A stretch of DNA of 64,000 nt from Terribacillus saccharophilus (GCF_002272745.1 NZ_NPBD01000001.1:1-64000); one strand, 5' to 3'; shown: positions 1 through 9,473, numbered from the stretch's first letter. A program made the numbers and translations. Notes: generated from the sequence alone by a model not told the origin.

Positions 1-16
1 AAATATTTTATAACAT

Positions 17-98
17 GCCGGTGTGGCGGAATTGGCAGACGCGCACGACTCAAAATCGTGTTCCGTAAGGAGTGCCGGTTCGACCCCGGCCACCGGTA
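17..98 (+). tRNA. tRNA-Leu (anticodon CAA)
   Basis: Cloverleaf with acceptor GCCGGTG (17-23) pairing with CACCGGT (91-97, ending in a G-T wobble), the long variable arm of a class II tRNA, a T arm with GGTTCGACCCC, and anticodon loop CTCAAAA, i.e. anticodon CAA decoding UUG. Discriminator A is at 98; the next bases are TCA, so the CCA end is not encoded. It is closely followed by a terminator, so it looks like the last or only member of its transcript. Confidence 0.95.
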
Positions 99-130
99 TC
101 ACTAGACAGCATGCCAAAGCTGTCAAAAAA

Positions 131-160
131 GACTCTAACGTAAAGTTAGAGTCTTTTTTT
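131..160 (+). terminator. Rho-independent terminator of the tRNA-Leu transcript
   Basis: Perfect 9-bp stem GACTCTAAC / GTTAGAGTC (131-139 with 145-153), loop GTAAA, followed by a run of seven T. An A tract lies before the stem. Confidence 0.9.
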
Positions 161-524
161 GTATTTACTTTGGACTTACATAATAGCGAAGATATCTTTG
201 TATCTGTGTAAACCAGAAACAATAGTTGTGGCTCGTTTAAGAAGATAAGTGGATTTTTAGTATAAGGTCAATTAATGGGTTGGAAGTTGTCTTAAAATAT
301 AGCGTTAGCTTAAGAACCTAAATCACTAGAGAATTGTCCCTCTATGTTGTAATTTTATAAATAGCATCTATAAGCAGTTTAGTTTGATTCAAAGTTATTA
401 GAGGTTAAAATAAGTCTTGTATTAAATAAATACATGGCACTGACAAGAAGGAATAACTTCTTAAGGCAGAACGAAGACTAGCTAGAGCTTACAAATATAT
501 TTCGTGAAAAAGGGAGTGCTATTC
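161..524. other. Non-coding stretch before the oxidoreductase gene
   Basis: About 360 AT-rich bases with no ORF that has a ribosome site and no clear RNA fold. I see no convincing sigma-A promoter; the promoter of the gene at 525 must lie here but I cannot place it. Confidence 0.5.
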
Positions 525-1460
525 ATGCGTGCAGTTATTATTAATGAATATGGCGATAAAAATGTATTAGTAGAGCAAGAATTGCCGAAACCTGAAATAA
601 AACCAAACCAAGTGATTGTTGAGGTGTATGCCACTTCTGTTAATCCGATTGATTGGAAGCTACGTGCGGGTTACTTAAAGCAGATGCTCGATTGGTCATT
701 TCCAATTATCCTTGGCTGGGATGTTGCAGGTAAGATAGTGGAAATTGGAAACGAAGTGACGAATTATCAAGTTGGGGATGAAGTTTTCGCACGACCGGAT
801 ACTACCGCTGCAGGTACTTATGCGGAATTCACGGCTGTGGATGAAGAATTACTTGCGAAAAAGCCTAGCAATCTTACATTTGAAGAAGCTGCCTCTATTC
901 CATTAGCAGGGTTAACCGCTTGGCAGTGTCTAGTGGACAATACAAAGGTCAAAAAAGGTGATAAAGTACTGATCCAAGCTGGAGCTGGTGGTGTAGGAAG
1001 TATGGCTATTCAAATGGCAAAACATTTGGGTGCCTATGTTGCTACAACTGCGAGTGAAAAAAATGAAGCATATGTAAAAGAGTTAGGTGCTGATGAATTC
1101 ATTAATTACCGCACACAGCAATTTGAAGACGAATTAAGTGATTATGATGCAGTCATAGATACAATGGGCGGCGATATCTTAAATAAAAGCTTCCAAGTTT
1201 TAAAGCCTGGTGGCAGACTAGTAACGATTGCGGGACAACCTGATGAGTCATTAGCAGATAAACATCAAGTAACGGCAAGCTCCTATTGGTTAACGCCAAA
1301 TGGTAAGCAATTAGGTGAATTAGGAGAATTACTTGAGAAAGGAATTATTAAGCCTCAAGTGGGTCATGTATTCGACTTCTCAGCAGAAGCTTTACAAGAA
1401 GCACATGAATTAAGTGAAACGCATCATGCCAAAGGTAAAATTGTGATAAAAGTAAAATGA
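525..1460 (+). CDS. NAD(P)-dependent zinc-free alcohol dehydrogenase / quinone oxidoreductase family protein
   Basis: A 311-residue medium-chain dehydrogenase/reductase. The N-terminal GroES-like domain carries VNPIDWKLR and the GWDVAGKIVEIG strand; the nucleotide-binding fold begins with AGAGGVGS near residues 151-158. No structural-zinc cysteine cluster is present, as in the quinone reductase branch, whose members reduce quinones or activated alkenes with NADPH. An in-frame GTG at 504 would add seven residues, but the GGGAG at 513-517 and the family's usual MRAVIIN start favour ATG 525. It stands alone, facing the aldo/keto reductase. Exact substrate unknown. Confidence 0.85.
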   Translation: MRAVIINEYGDKNVLVEQELPKPEIKPNQVIVEVYATSVNPIDWKLRAGYLKQMLDWSFPIILGWDVAGKIVEIGNEVTNYQVGDEVFARPDTTAAGTYAEFTAVDEELLAKKPSNLTFEEAASIPLAGLTAWQCLVDNTKVKKGDKVLIQAGAGGVGSMAIQMAKHLGAYVATTASEKNEAYVKELGADEFINYRTQQFEDELSDYDAVIDTMGGDILNKSFQVLKPGGRLVTIAGQPDESLADKHQVTASSYWLTPNGKQLGELGELLEKGIIKPQVGHVFDFSAEALQEAHELSETHHAKGKIVIKVK

Positions 1461-1640
1461 GGAAGACCCTGTGTACCCAATAATGATTGACTGTCATTAT
1501 TGGGTGTGTTCATTATGACCTAACATTTGGGTCCGTCTTTCCTTCAGATCGTTCAAGAATTAAAGAAAGGCATACCAGAGGTTTTAAAAAAACTTCGAAG
1601 TAACTAAATCAAGCTAAATGTAATTAACTTCTTTAAAAAA

Positions 1641-1684
1641 CATACCGAAAACAGAACTAAAGGTCTGCTTTCGGTATGTTTTAA
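1641..1684. terminator. Bidirectional terminator between convergent genes
   Basis: Stem CATACCGAAA / TTTCGGTATG (1641-1650 with 1669-1678), with inner bases also able to pair, flanked by A tract and T tract so it can act both ways. A second hairpin, ACCCAATAATGA / TCATTATTGGGT at 1475-1505, lies closer to the upstream gene but has only a weak T run. Confidence 0.8.
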
Positions 1685-1693
1685 GTTCCATCT

Positions 1694-2764
1694 TTATTCA
1701 TCTAACCCCATCGATTGCTTATACCTCTGCAAATAAGTCATCTCTGCAGGGCTTCCCTTTTCAAAACTGCTCATAGCACGATGCCAGAGCGGATATATTG
1801 GCGCTGGGCGAGCAGCAGATTCGATAAGGTCATGCTCTTCTTGTGTTAGCTTAATATCGAATGAAGCAATGTTTTCCTTCAACTGTTCCTCATTGCGTGC
1901 TGCAATAACAATTGGCCCAACGTTTGGACGGTCTCTGACCCATGCATAGGTGATTTGCGGCACAGATGCATTATGGTTTGATGCAACTTCTTCAAGTGCA
2001 TCAATCACCTTATAGAGTCGTTCCTGATCCTGAACCCAAGGCTCTGACCAGCCGCCGCCTTGACGGGTGTTTTCAGGTGCTGTTTTATTCCTTCCGATTT
2101 TTCCGTTTAGTAAACCTTCACCTAGTGGGCTCCAGATCATGTTCCCAATGCCGAGCTCCGTTCCTGCCGGCAACAGTTCATATTCTGCTTCACGAGCTTC
2201 TGGTGTGTAATATATTTGCTGCGTGATTGGCGGAATATATCCAGTCTGCTGTGCGACAGTGAAAGTTCTCGCAAGTGCCCAGCCGCTATAGTTAGAAACA
2301 CCCCAATATCGAATCTTCCCTTTTTTGATAAGGTTGGTCATCGTTTCTATTTTTTCCTCGACTGGTGTGCGTCCGTCCCAAAGATGGACAAAATACAAAT
2401 CAAGATAATCTGTACCAAGACGCTGCAGTGTTTGGTCGATGGATGCTTCAATATTAATCCGGGAAGCTCCTCCGGCGTTTGGTCCATCTCCGAGTGGAAA
2501 GCCAGTTTTTGAATTGATTAGCACTTCATCCCGGCGTCCCTTGATAGCAGCACCTAATACACGTTCTGAATCTCCTTCGGAATAAAGGTTAGCCGTATCA
2601 AACATATTGATACCAGCTTCTAGTGACATATCCAGCATTCTCCGTGCTTCGTCTTCTTTTACATTACCAGCAGCTTCAAAGCCATTCGTACCGCTGAATG
2701 GAATTGTACCGAGGATATACTTCGGTACGCGGAGACTGAAGTTTCCTAGATTAATGTATTCCAT
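1694..2764 (-). CDS. Aldo/keto reductase
   Basis: A 356-residue cytosolic (beta/alpha)8 NADPH-dependent carbonyl reductase. The catalytic tetrad is readable: D56 and Y61 in FDTANLYSEG, K86 in NSKTGF and H127 in FVHLWD. The C-terminal part has the cofactor-binding pattern IVIAARNEEQLKENI. It belongs to the branch with general-stress and YghZ-like reductases. The ATG at 2764 has AGGAGG at proper spacing. Monocistronic, converging on the gene at 525. Physiological substrate cannot be read from sequence. Confidence 0.88.
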   Translation of the reverse strand: MEYINLGNFSLRVPKYILGTIPFSGTNGFEAAGNVKEDEARRMLDMSLEAGINMFDTANLYSEGDSERVLGAAIKGRRDEVLINSKTGFPLGDGPNAGGASRINIEASIDQTLQRLGTDYLDLYFVHLWDGRTPVEEKIETMTNLIKKGKIRYWGVSNYSGWALARTFTVAQQTGYIPPITQQIYYTPEAREAEYELLPAGTELGIGNMIWSPLGEGLLNGKIGRNKTAPENTRQGGGWSEPWVQDQERLYKVIDALEEVASNHNASVPQITYAWVRDRPNVGPIVIAARNEEQLKENIASFDIKLTQEEHDLIESAARPAPIYPLWHRAMSSFEKGSPAEMTYLQRYKQSMGLDE

Positions 2765-3028
2765 GATAGCCTCCTAATTAAAAGTTGTTTAATATCATGC
2801 ATCTTAAGTACAATACCCGACCTTAAAAATCCAAGAAATAGTATGGGGAACTCTTCATTACGCCGATGCCGAGATTTTGTGCAAGCTGTCCTTTATTAAC
2901 AGAAAAAAATTATAAAAAGTTTATAACAGAAATAGAGAAAGTCAGAATAAAGTGGTTGTAGGAACAATAAAGCTAAAAGCCTCAAATTGTAAAAGGGTTT
3001 CCAAAAAAAATGAAAAGAAAAAATTAAA

Positions 3029-3057
3029 TTGACTGAAAACTTAAAATATATTATTAT
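3029..3057 (+). promoter_or_regulatory. Candidate sigma-A promoter for the permease-amidohydrolase pair
   Basis: TTGACT at 3029-3034, 17-base spacer, TATTAT at 3052-3057. It sits in the 365-base AT-rich gap (2765-3129) between divergent genes; nothing else in that gap is recognisable to me. Confidence 0.55.
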
Positions 3058-3129
3058 TCATACATGTCTTTATTTGAATATTAACTATTCAATTGTTTTA
3101 AAAATACATCAAGAAGTTAGGAGTCCCTC

Positions 3130-4323
3130 ATGTCACAATTGCTAGCATTAGTTATACTTACCCTTATTTTATTTATCGGTGATTTAGTCGCGGTTCGTAC
3201 AAAGGCTTGGGTGCCGTCCGTATTCATTTGTGCGATTTTATTTCTTGTAGGATATTGGACTTTCTTCCCTGCAGACATCGTATCGGTGGCTGGTGTTCCG
3301 CCAGTTGTAGCTACTATGATGATGTACCTCCTGATTACCAATATGGGGACATTGCTATCGCTTAAAGAATTGAAAGCGCAGTGGAAAACGATTGTGATTG
3401 CTTTATCCGGTATTCTAGGAATCGTGATTTTGTTAATGACGGTTGGAACGTTGATATATGGCTTCCAAACAATGGTCGTTGCGATTCCTCCTTTGGTCGG
3501 CGGAGTAGTTTCTGCGCTGATCATGTCTGATGCAGCTAGTGCGGCAGGTCTTTCATCTTTGGCGGTGTTTGCTATCGTCATTTACGTGATGCAAGGTTTT
3601 GCGGGCTATCCGATTACAGCTTTTGTATTGAAAAAAGAAGGGAAGCGACTGCTGAAGCTTTATCGGAATGGAGAGCTTCAAGTGGACGCGACTGATAAAG
3701 CGAATGAAGAAATAGCTGCTACGGTGGAAGCAGCACCATCCAGATGGAGATTGCCTGAAAAATATAACACTGATTTCCTCAAGTTTTTCAAGCTGGCGCT
3801 AGTATCTTATGCAGCGTATCTTGTATCTACTCTGGTGGCACCATTATTTTCAATCAGTCCATTCGTTCTTTGCTTATTATTCGGGGTTATTGCCTCTAGT
3901 GTCGGTTTCCTTGAAAAGCAAGCCTTGCAAAAGGCAAATGGATTTGGAATTGCGATCTTAGTGCTAATGCTGTTCATCTTTGACGGATTGAATCAGGCTA
4001 CACCAAGCATGATGCTTCAAATTTTGTATCCGCTGGTAGGAACTATCATCATCGGTATTGTAGGGATGTATATCTTCTCCTTCATTGCAGGTAAGATCTT
4101 AGGAGTAAGCAAGAATATGGCGTTTGCGGTTTCCTTGACAGCTCTGTACGGTTTCCCAGCTGATTACATTATCACAAACGAAGTAATCAAGTCCTTGAGC
4201 GAAGATGAAAAGGAAAGAGAAGTATTAACAAGCCGGATGCTGCCGCCAATGCTTGTAGGGGGCTTTATCACAGTAACCATCGTGTCAGTCATACTAGCAG
4301 GAATCTTTGTTGGTTTCTTGTAA
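3130..4323 (+). CDS. Multi-pass membrane permease (GltS/ion-transporter-like, function unassigned)
   Basis: 397 residues, very hydrophobic, with about ten or eleven membrane helices and one hydrophilic central loop (near residues 175-215). The segment PLVGGVVSALIMSDAASAAG and a related second-half segment near ALYGFPADYIITNE look like the re-entrant loops of inverted-repeat carboxylate and amino acid carriers such as GltS, but this is resemblance by eye. The ATG at 3130 has AGGAG eight bases before it. The gene stops 15 bases before an M20 amidohydrolase gene; the pairing suggests uptake of an N-carbamoyl or ureido compound, or another amide, that the enzyme then cleaves. Confidence 0.6.
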   Translation: MSQLLALVILTLILFIGDLVAVRTKAWVPSVFICAILFLVGYWTFFPADIVSVAGVPPVVATMMMYLLITNMGTLLSLKELKAQWKTIVIALSGILGIVILLMTVGTLIYGFQTMVVAIPPLVGGVVSALIMSDAASAAGLSSLAVFAIVIYVMQGFAGYPITAFVLKKEGKRLLKLYRNGELQVDATDKANEEIAATVEAAPSRWRLPEKYNTDFLKFFKLALVSYAAYLVSTLVAPLFSISPFVLCLLFGVIASSVGFLEKQALQKANGFGIAILVLMLFIFDGLNQATPSMMLQILYPLVGTIIIGIVGMYIFSFIAGKILGVSKNMAFAVSLTALYGFPADYIITNEVIKSLSEDEKEREVLTSRMLPPMLVGGFITVTIVSVILAGIFVGFL

Positions 4324-4338
4324 TAGGGAGAGAATAAC

Positions 4339-5574
4339 TTGAGTAAAACAAAAGAACGGATTGAACAGCATATAGAGGCTTTAGCACAATTTACTGCCAC
4401 TCCTGGTTCTGGTACCACGCGTCTCACATACAGCCAGGAGGACCTCCATGCCCGTAACTATATTAAAGAACAAATGAAAGCATCAGGATTGCACGTAAGT
4501 GAAGATGGATTCGGTAATATTTTTGGGAAGCTGGAAGGCAGTATACCGGACGCGCCAAGTGTGATGATCGGTTCTCATTTCGATTCCGTGCCAAACGGAG
4601 GAGCGTATGATGGACCAGCTGGAGTAGTAGCAGCGCTCGAGGTAGCGAAACTTTTTCAAAAAAATGATCTAAAACCGAAGTATCCACTTGAAATTATAGC
4701 CTTGGTGGAAGAAGAGGGCTCTCGTTTTGGCGGAGGGCTGATGGGTTCACGAGGAATTACTGGCGTGCTTAGTGAAGCCGATTTTAACAGCCTGAAAGAT
4801 AGGGATGGAGTTTCTACAGTAGAAGCGATGCAAAAAATAGGGTTGGACCCATCGCTTCCAAAAGGAAGAGACCCTAAAACGATGAAGGCTTTTCTTGAGT
4901 TGCATATTGAGCAAGGACCGATCTTAGAAGAAAAAAATATTCCTATCGGTGTTGTTGATGCAATCGTTGGGTTGACTCAATATGAAGTGACAGTCAAAGG
5001 GCAGGCAGGACATGCAGGGACTACTCCAATGGACCGTCGCGCAGATGCTTTGATAGCTGCATCCAAAATCATCAGTCAGTTGCCTGAACTTGCTGTGGAA
5101 GAAGGGAACGGCACAGTTCTTACTGTAGGACGGCTAAATGTTTTTCCTAATGGAGCAAATGTCATTCCTGACAAAGTTGTATTTACGATCGACTTACGGT
5201 CTGGGAAAGAAGAACATGTACTGAATGTGATTGAGAAGATGAAGGAATGCATAAACACACATCAAGGAAGTGGAATTGAGATAATGGCTGAGGAGCAGTT
5301 ATATATCCAGCCTAAAGCATTGAATGAAAACATCCGCGCACTTCTTGAAGACAAGAGCAAGGAAAGTAATGTATCGTATTGCTCTATCAATAGCGGAGCA
5401 GGACATGATGCGATGATCTTTTCCGACTTTACAGACGTTGGCATGCTATTCATACCAAGTAAGGCAGGGTTAAGTCACTGTCCCGAAGAATGGTCAGACT
5501 CAAATCACATAGCAAAAGCTGCAGAAATTTTTTATGAAGCTGCGAAGGATTTAACCGAGGTAGAGGAAGAGTAA
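4339..5574 (+). CDS. M20-family amidohydrolase (N-carbamoyl-L-amino acid hydrolase / allantoate amidohydrolase type)
   Basis: 411 residues, cytosolic dinuclear-metal hydrolase. Metal-binding and catalytic motifs appear in order: GSHFDSV, NGGAYDGPAG, EEEGSRFGGG, LELHIEQGP, the dimerisation-domain signature QAGHAGTTPMDRR and SGAGHDAM with the late metal-binding His. The HIEQGP and PMDRR motifs separate this AllC/HyuC/UPB1-like branch from peptidases. The start is TTG 4339 with AGGGAG at 4325-4330. It is co-transcribed with the permease at 3130. Which of hydantoin-derived carbamoyl amino acids, allantoate or beta-ureidopropionate is the substrate is not decided; no other purine or pyrimidine catabolic gene is nearby. 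Confidence 0.85.
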   Translation: MSKTKERIEQHIEALAQFTATPGSGTTRLTYSQEDLHARNYIKEQMKASGLHVSEDGFGNIFGKLEGSIPDAPSVMIGSHFDSVPNGGAYDGPAGVVAALEVAKLFQKNDLKPKYPLEIIALVEEEGSRFGGGLMGSRGITGVLSEADFNSLKDRDGVSTVEAMQKIGLDPSLPKGRDPKTMKAFLELHIEQGPILEEKNIPIGVVDAIVGLTQYEVTVKGQAGHAGTTPMDRRADALIAASKIISQLPELAVEEGNGTVLTVGRLNVFPNGANVIPDKVVFTIDLRSGKEEHVLNVIEKMKECINTHQGSGIEIMAEEQLYIQPKALNENIRALLEDKSKESNVSYCSINSGAGHDAMIFSDFTDVGMLFIPSKAGLSHCPEEWSDSNHIAKAAEIFYEAAKDLTEVEEE

Positions 5575-5602
5575 ATAGCGATACTAAGTTAGCAAACTAT
5601 TA

Positions 5603-5649
5603 AGAGCTAGGCGCATCCAGATATGGAAAGTGCCCAGCTCTCTTTTTAC
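5603..5649 (+). terminator. Terminator after the permease-amidohydrolase operon
   Basis: Imperfect stem AGAGCTAGGCGCA / TGCCCAGCTCT followed by CTTTTTA. Confidence 0.65.
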
Positions 5650-5795
5650 GTTGATATCATGGAATCGTAAGCGGTCTTATCTAGAATTGAGTGTCTCATA
5701 AAGAGGTTATAATTTCCCGTCCCATAAAAAAGAAAACAATAATTTATGAAAATATATAATTATTCACAATATTTTAATGATAAATTAATAGTATG

Positions 5796-5815
5796 CTTCT
5801 ACAATTATGTAGAAG
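5796..5815. promoter_or_regulatory. Palindromic operator candidate upstream of the 5'-nucleotidase
   Basis: CTTCTACAATTATGTAGAAG, eight-base perfect arms around ATTA. It lies about 75 bases before the start codon in an otherwise AT-rich leader. A looser inverted pair, ATAGTG / CACTAT, follows at about 5833-5870. I do not recognise the binding protein. Confidence 0.45.
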
Positions 5816-5890
5816 AGTCGACAGGGTTGGCATAGTGGACTAGTGCGGACATTGTCGGAAATTCACTATTAATTTGGGGGTATCGATCTT

Positions 5891-7972
5891 ATGAAGGGTA
5901 AGAAGCGTTTCAATTTTTCACTAAGCAGTGTTGCAATTATAGCTATTCTATCCTCAATTGTTTTACCAACCAGTACATATGCAGCTGATGAAAATGGGGA
6001 AGATTTTTCTTTGACGATCATGCACATGAACGATACGCACGCGCGTGTGGAGCCGCTGGCAAATATGGTAACAGCGGTTAAAGAAGTTCGCGCTCAAAAG
6101 CCAGATGCATTATTATTTAATGCAGGAGATGTTTTTTCCGGGACGCTCTATTTCAATCAATTTCAAGGACAAGCGGATTTAGCACTTTTAAACATGATGG
6201 ATATCGATGCAATGACGTTCGGGAATCATGAATTCGATCTTGGTTCCAGTGAGAATGGTCATGCATCTCTTTCAGAATTTATCACAGGGGCGAACTTCCC
6301 ATTTGTTTCTGCAAACGTAGACTTGTCTGCTGATCCTTTTACAGGCAGTCGAGTGAGCAATACGTTTACAGAAGATGCACAGGATAGCACGGTATATGAT
6401 GGAATGGTTAAAGAAGTAAACGGGGAGAAGATTGGTATCTTCGGGCTTACAACAGAGGAGACGTTGATGACTTCCAGCCCAGTTGCTGCAAAGATTACAA
6501 ATTATAAAGCAGAAGCAGAACGGGCAGTTGCAGCGTTTGAGGATATGGGAATTGATAAAATCGTTGCTATCTCTCATCTTGGTTATGACAGCAATCCTGC
6601 AGTCGGTAATGATTTGATGCTGGCAGAACAAGTTGACGGGATTGATGTCATTGTTGGCGGTCATTCTCATACACAGTTAAATGATCCGACAGTTGTTACC
6701 ACGGATGAAAATGGTGCTTCAAAAGATCCGACAGTTATTGTTCAGGCATATCAGTATGCTCAATATCTAGGGGAGCTCGATGTAAACTTTAATGAGCAAG
6801 GCGTTGTAACCGGCTCTTCTGGCCATTTAATCGATGCAACGCAAAAGCAAGCTGATCCAGAAGCAGTTAATATACTGAATACTTATAAATCAGAAGTTGA
6901 TCAGGTATCCAATCAAGAGACAGGTGCGGTAGCGCAAAAACCGCTTACTAACCCAAGACTTACGGACAGTGACGTTAGTGTGCGAGCAAACGAAACGGAA
7001 TTAGGTAATCTAATTACAGATGCGATGCTTGTTAAAGCCCAGGAAAAAATGCCGGAAGTGTCGATTGCTATGCAGAATGGCGGCGGAATCCGTGCGGCAA
7101 TTGATCAAGGGCCGATTACAGTCGGTGAAGTGATTACTGTACTGCCATTTGGAAATGACCCGGCAGTTGTGCAGTTGACAGGAGAAGAAATCAAGCAGAT
7201 TCTTGAGTACAGTGTTCGCTTGGCTCCAGAAGAAAGTGGCGGCTTCCTGCAGGTTTCCGGCATGAAATTTGCTTATGACAGCACAAAGGAAGCAGGTTCC
7301 CGTGTTGTTTCCATGCAAGTGAAGAATGGCGAAGAGTACGTGGATATTAACTCTAATCAGACTTACCTTGTAACGACAAATAACTTTACTGCAAAAGGCG
7401 GGGACGGTTTTGAAGTATTCGCCCAAGCATATGCAGAAGGACGTGTACAGGATCTAGGCGAAATCGATTGGGAACAATTCCGTAATTATATGGTCGAAGA
7501 TTTGAATGGTGTTGTTGATCCTGTTATCGAAGGCCGTATTACTGATTTATTAGGCAAAGACCTCGAGCCAACAGAACCACCTGTAGAGGAAGATCCAGAA
7601 GCTCCAGTAAAACCAGATCCGAATGAAGAAACTCCAGATCCAAATGGTGATGGTAACGATCAAGGAGAGCATCCAGGGGATAAACCACAGGAAGATCCGA
7701 AAGATGACAATAAACCAGTAGACGAAGATAAAAATAATCAGGACGATAAAGACAGCACACCGCCGCCAAGCAGCCAAAATAACGGTGGCAACGGCAGCAA
7801 CTCAGGTGGCAGTATTCTAAAAGTCTCTGATGACAAGACGAGTCCAGCCAACAGTGGAAGTAAACTGCCAAACACGGCAACGAATATGTATACGTACATG
7901 CTGGCAGGAGTAGTATTGCTTGCAGCAGGTGTTGCTACCTTTATCTTTAAAAGAAAGAAAGCTAAAGCTTAA
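5891..7972 (+). CDS. Cell-wall-anchored bifunctional 5'-nucleotidase / cyclic nucleotide phosphodiesterase
   Basis: 693 residues. A signal peptide (residues 1-31, cleaved after STYA) precedes a calcineurin-like metallophosphatase domain with NDTH, AGDVFSG, GNHEFD and GGHSHT, then a 5'-nucleotidase C-terminal domain with QNGGGIRA and GGDGFEVF. An Asp/Glu/Pro-rich spacer of about 90 residues leads to the sorting motif LPNTA at 659-663, a membrane helix and KRKKAKA. The family hydrolyses extracellular nucleotides to nucleosides and phosphate, as YfkN and YhcR do in Bacillus. LPNTA rather than LPXTG suggests a class D or B. anthracis SrtC-like sortase. No sortase gene lies in the window. Monocistronic. 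Confidence 0.92.
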   Translation: MKGKKRFNFSLSSVAIIAILSSIVLPTSTYAADENGEDFSLTIMHMNDTHARVEPLANMVTAVKEVRAQKPDALLFNAGDVFSGTLYFNQFQGQADLALLNMMDIDAMTFGNHEFDLGSSENGHASLSEFITGANFPFVSANVDLSADPFTGSRVSNTFTEDAQDSTVYDGMVKEVNGEKIGIFGLTTEETLMTSSPVAAKITNYKAEAERAVAAFEDMGIDKIVAISHLGYDSNPAVGNDLMLAEQVDGIDVIVGGHSHTQLNDPTVVTTDENGASKDPTVIVQAYQYAQYLGELDVNFNEQGVVTGSSGHLIDATQKQADPEAVNILNTYKSEVDQVSNQETGAVAQKPLTNPRLTDSDVSVRANETELGNLITDAMLVKAQEKMPEVSIAMQNGGGIRAAIDQGPITVGEVITVLPFGNDPAVVQLTGEEIKQILEYSVRLAPEESGGFLQVSGMKFAYDSTKEAGSRVVSMQVKNGEEYVDINSNQTYLVTTNNFTAKGGDGFEVFAQAYAEGRVQDLGEIDWEQFRNYMVEDLNGVVDPVIEGRITDLLGKDLEPTEPPVEEDPEAPVKPDPNEETPDPNGDGNDQGEHPGDKPQEDPKDDNKPVDEDKNNQDDKDSTPPPSSQNNGGNGSNSGGSILKVSDDKTSPANSGSKLPNTATNMYTYMLAGVVLLAAGVATFIFKRKKAKA

Positions 7973-7980
7973 CTAATACA

Positions 7981-8012
7981 AATAAGGATGCTGCATGATG
8001 CAGCATCCTTAT
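7981..8012. terminator. Bidirectional terminator
   Basis: AATAAGGATGCTGCA / TGCAGCATCCTTATT, 15-bp perfect stem with loop TGA, between convergent genes. Confidence 0.88.
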
Positions 8013-8017
8013 TTCCT

Positions 8018-9220
8018 TTATAACTGTTCAGCTTCTTCTTCTCTATTAACCTTATTAACCAAAGCCTCTTCAGCCATCTTGAATCCTTCAATAACGGTAT
8101 CTTCCTCAACTTCGATCATGATACAGCGTTTATTGTTGAAGACAACTTGTCGAACATAGCGTAAATCTTCAGGGCTGATTGCGATATTGGCAACCTTTGT
8201 TTTGATTTTAATAGATTTGGAATTGTACTTCGGCAATATACTGGTTGCCTTCATTTCATATTTCTCATCATCGATGACCTTTTGATAAGCAGTTTCCACT
8301 TTTTCAGGGGTCACATCTTCTACGCCGCTCATTGTCAAGACGCGTTGGATATCCTGTCGATCAAGCTTTGGTGCTTCGTCTTCTTCATTCTCTTCTACTA
8401 CGCGATTGATTTCCTCATACACACTGGCAAGAGCAGAGGTATTAAGCTGATCTCCAGTGATATCTTTGACTATCTCTTCAAAGACACTTTTATCATCTCT
8501 TGCTGTCATGATTTCTTCGGCATTTAATACGTCTTCGATAAATGCTGTGTCTGGCTCGAATGCTTTTGCTGTAGAGTACAGCAAATGGTTTACATCAGCG
8601 GCGCTATCGTTGAAGCATGGGAATAAAAATCCTGATAGCGGTGCTTGCAGGTTGATAACAGGGTTTACTGTGACATTGTATTTGAATTCTCTTTCCACAT
8701 AGTCAAATTCCAATTCTTTTTTCGGTTCCTGTGTCTTATTGATGCTGCACAGCAGGAAGGAGTGAGAGTACATCGTATCATTGGCGCTTTCCTCTGAATC
8801 ATCACCCTGGCGTTTCTGGGCTTTCAGGTATTCTGCCTTAATGAACGAGATGACCACATCGTGCTCATACTGTCTGTCCTCTAGCATCTTTGCAACAAGC
8901 TTAAGCATGTCATTTGTCCATTCTTCAACATCATTTGTGAGTAAGCCGCGGTGCAGGATGAATTGGCTGCTGTCTTCTACGTCAAGTTTGAATTTCAGCT
9001 CGAATAATTTTTCATCCGGCTGGCCAGCCAGTACTTTTTTAAAGTTACCTAGGAATAGCTCTTGCTGATCCTCATCGAGCATACCGAATGGCATACTTTC
9101 ATGATGATAAATGTCACTTGATTCTTTCATGATATATACGTTAAAAATATCAGAGATTTTAAGTTTATCGTTGCCTTTTTTAAATTGCCTGCGAATAGTT
9201 GCGATGTCTTTTTTATTCAT
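8018..9220 (-). CDS. DUF4317 family protein
   Basis: 400 residues, acidic and soluble, no signal peptide or membrane segment. The N-terminus MNKKDIATIRRQFKKGN and the body (YIMKESSDIYHHES, PCFNDSAADVNHLLYSTAKA) match DUF4317 as I know it from many Firmicutes. The function of the family is not established; it is found singly, as here, with a terminator on one side and a 265-base gap (9221-9485) on the other in which I see only a terminator. ATG at 9220 follows AAGGAACGGG. Alternative function cannot be proposed. Confidence 0.75.
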   Translation of the reverse strand: MNKKDIATIRRQFKKGNDKLKISDIFNVYIMKESSDIYHHESMPFGMLDEDQQELFLGNFKKVLAGQPDEKLFELKFKLDVEDSSQFILHRGLLTNDVEEWTNDMLKLVAKMLEDRQYEHDVVISFIKAEYLKAQKRQGDDSEESANDTMYSHSFLLCSINKTQEPKKELEFDYVEREFKYNVTVNPVINLQAPLSGFLFPCFNDSAADVNHLLYSTAKAFEPDTAFIEDVLNAEEIMTARDDKSVFEEIVKDITGDQLNTSALASVYEEINRVVEENEEDEAPKLDRQDIQRVLTMSGVEDVTPEKVETAYQKVIDDEKYEMKATSILPKYNSKSIKIKTKVANIAISPEDLRYVRQVVFNNKRCIMIEVEEDTVIEGFKMAEEALVNKVNREEEAEQL

Positions 9221-9473
9221 ATCGATTCCCGTTCCTTATAGATAGAGTGAAATGCATGTTCACTTATTTTAACATAGAGATAGATTGCGAAACGGCACTT
9301 TTAATGTAGGTTTTTGAAATATCTAAATTAGGGTCATGAATAAAATGTGGTAAAGATTAGAAGATAAGCTAAATAGCTGAAGGAATTTAAATGATGGGTT
9401 TTGATCAAGTTAAAGAGATAGAGAGCTAAAATCATCTAGTAATGATTTCTCATGTCAAAGTTCACTATGAAGC

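Noticed and set aside
23..211. Open frame across the tRNA-Leu gene
   Set aside because: It overlaps the tRNA and its terminator and has no homology; chance frame.
1524..1607. Short frame reading QIVQELKKGIPEVLKKLRSN that looks like a protein C-terminus
   Set aside because: No start codon, no ribosome site and under 30 codons; at most a decayed remnant, not enough to call a gene.
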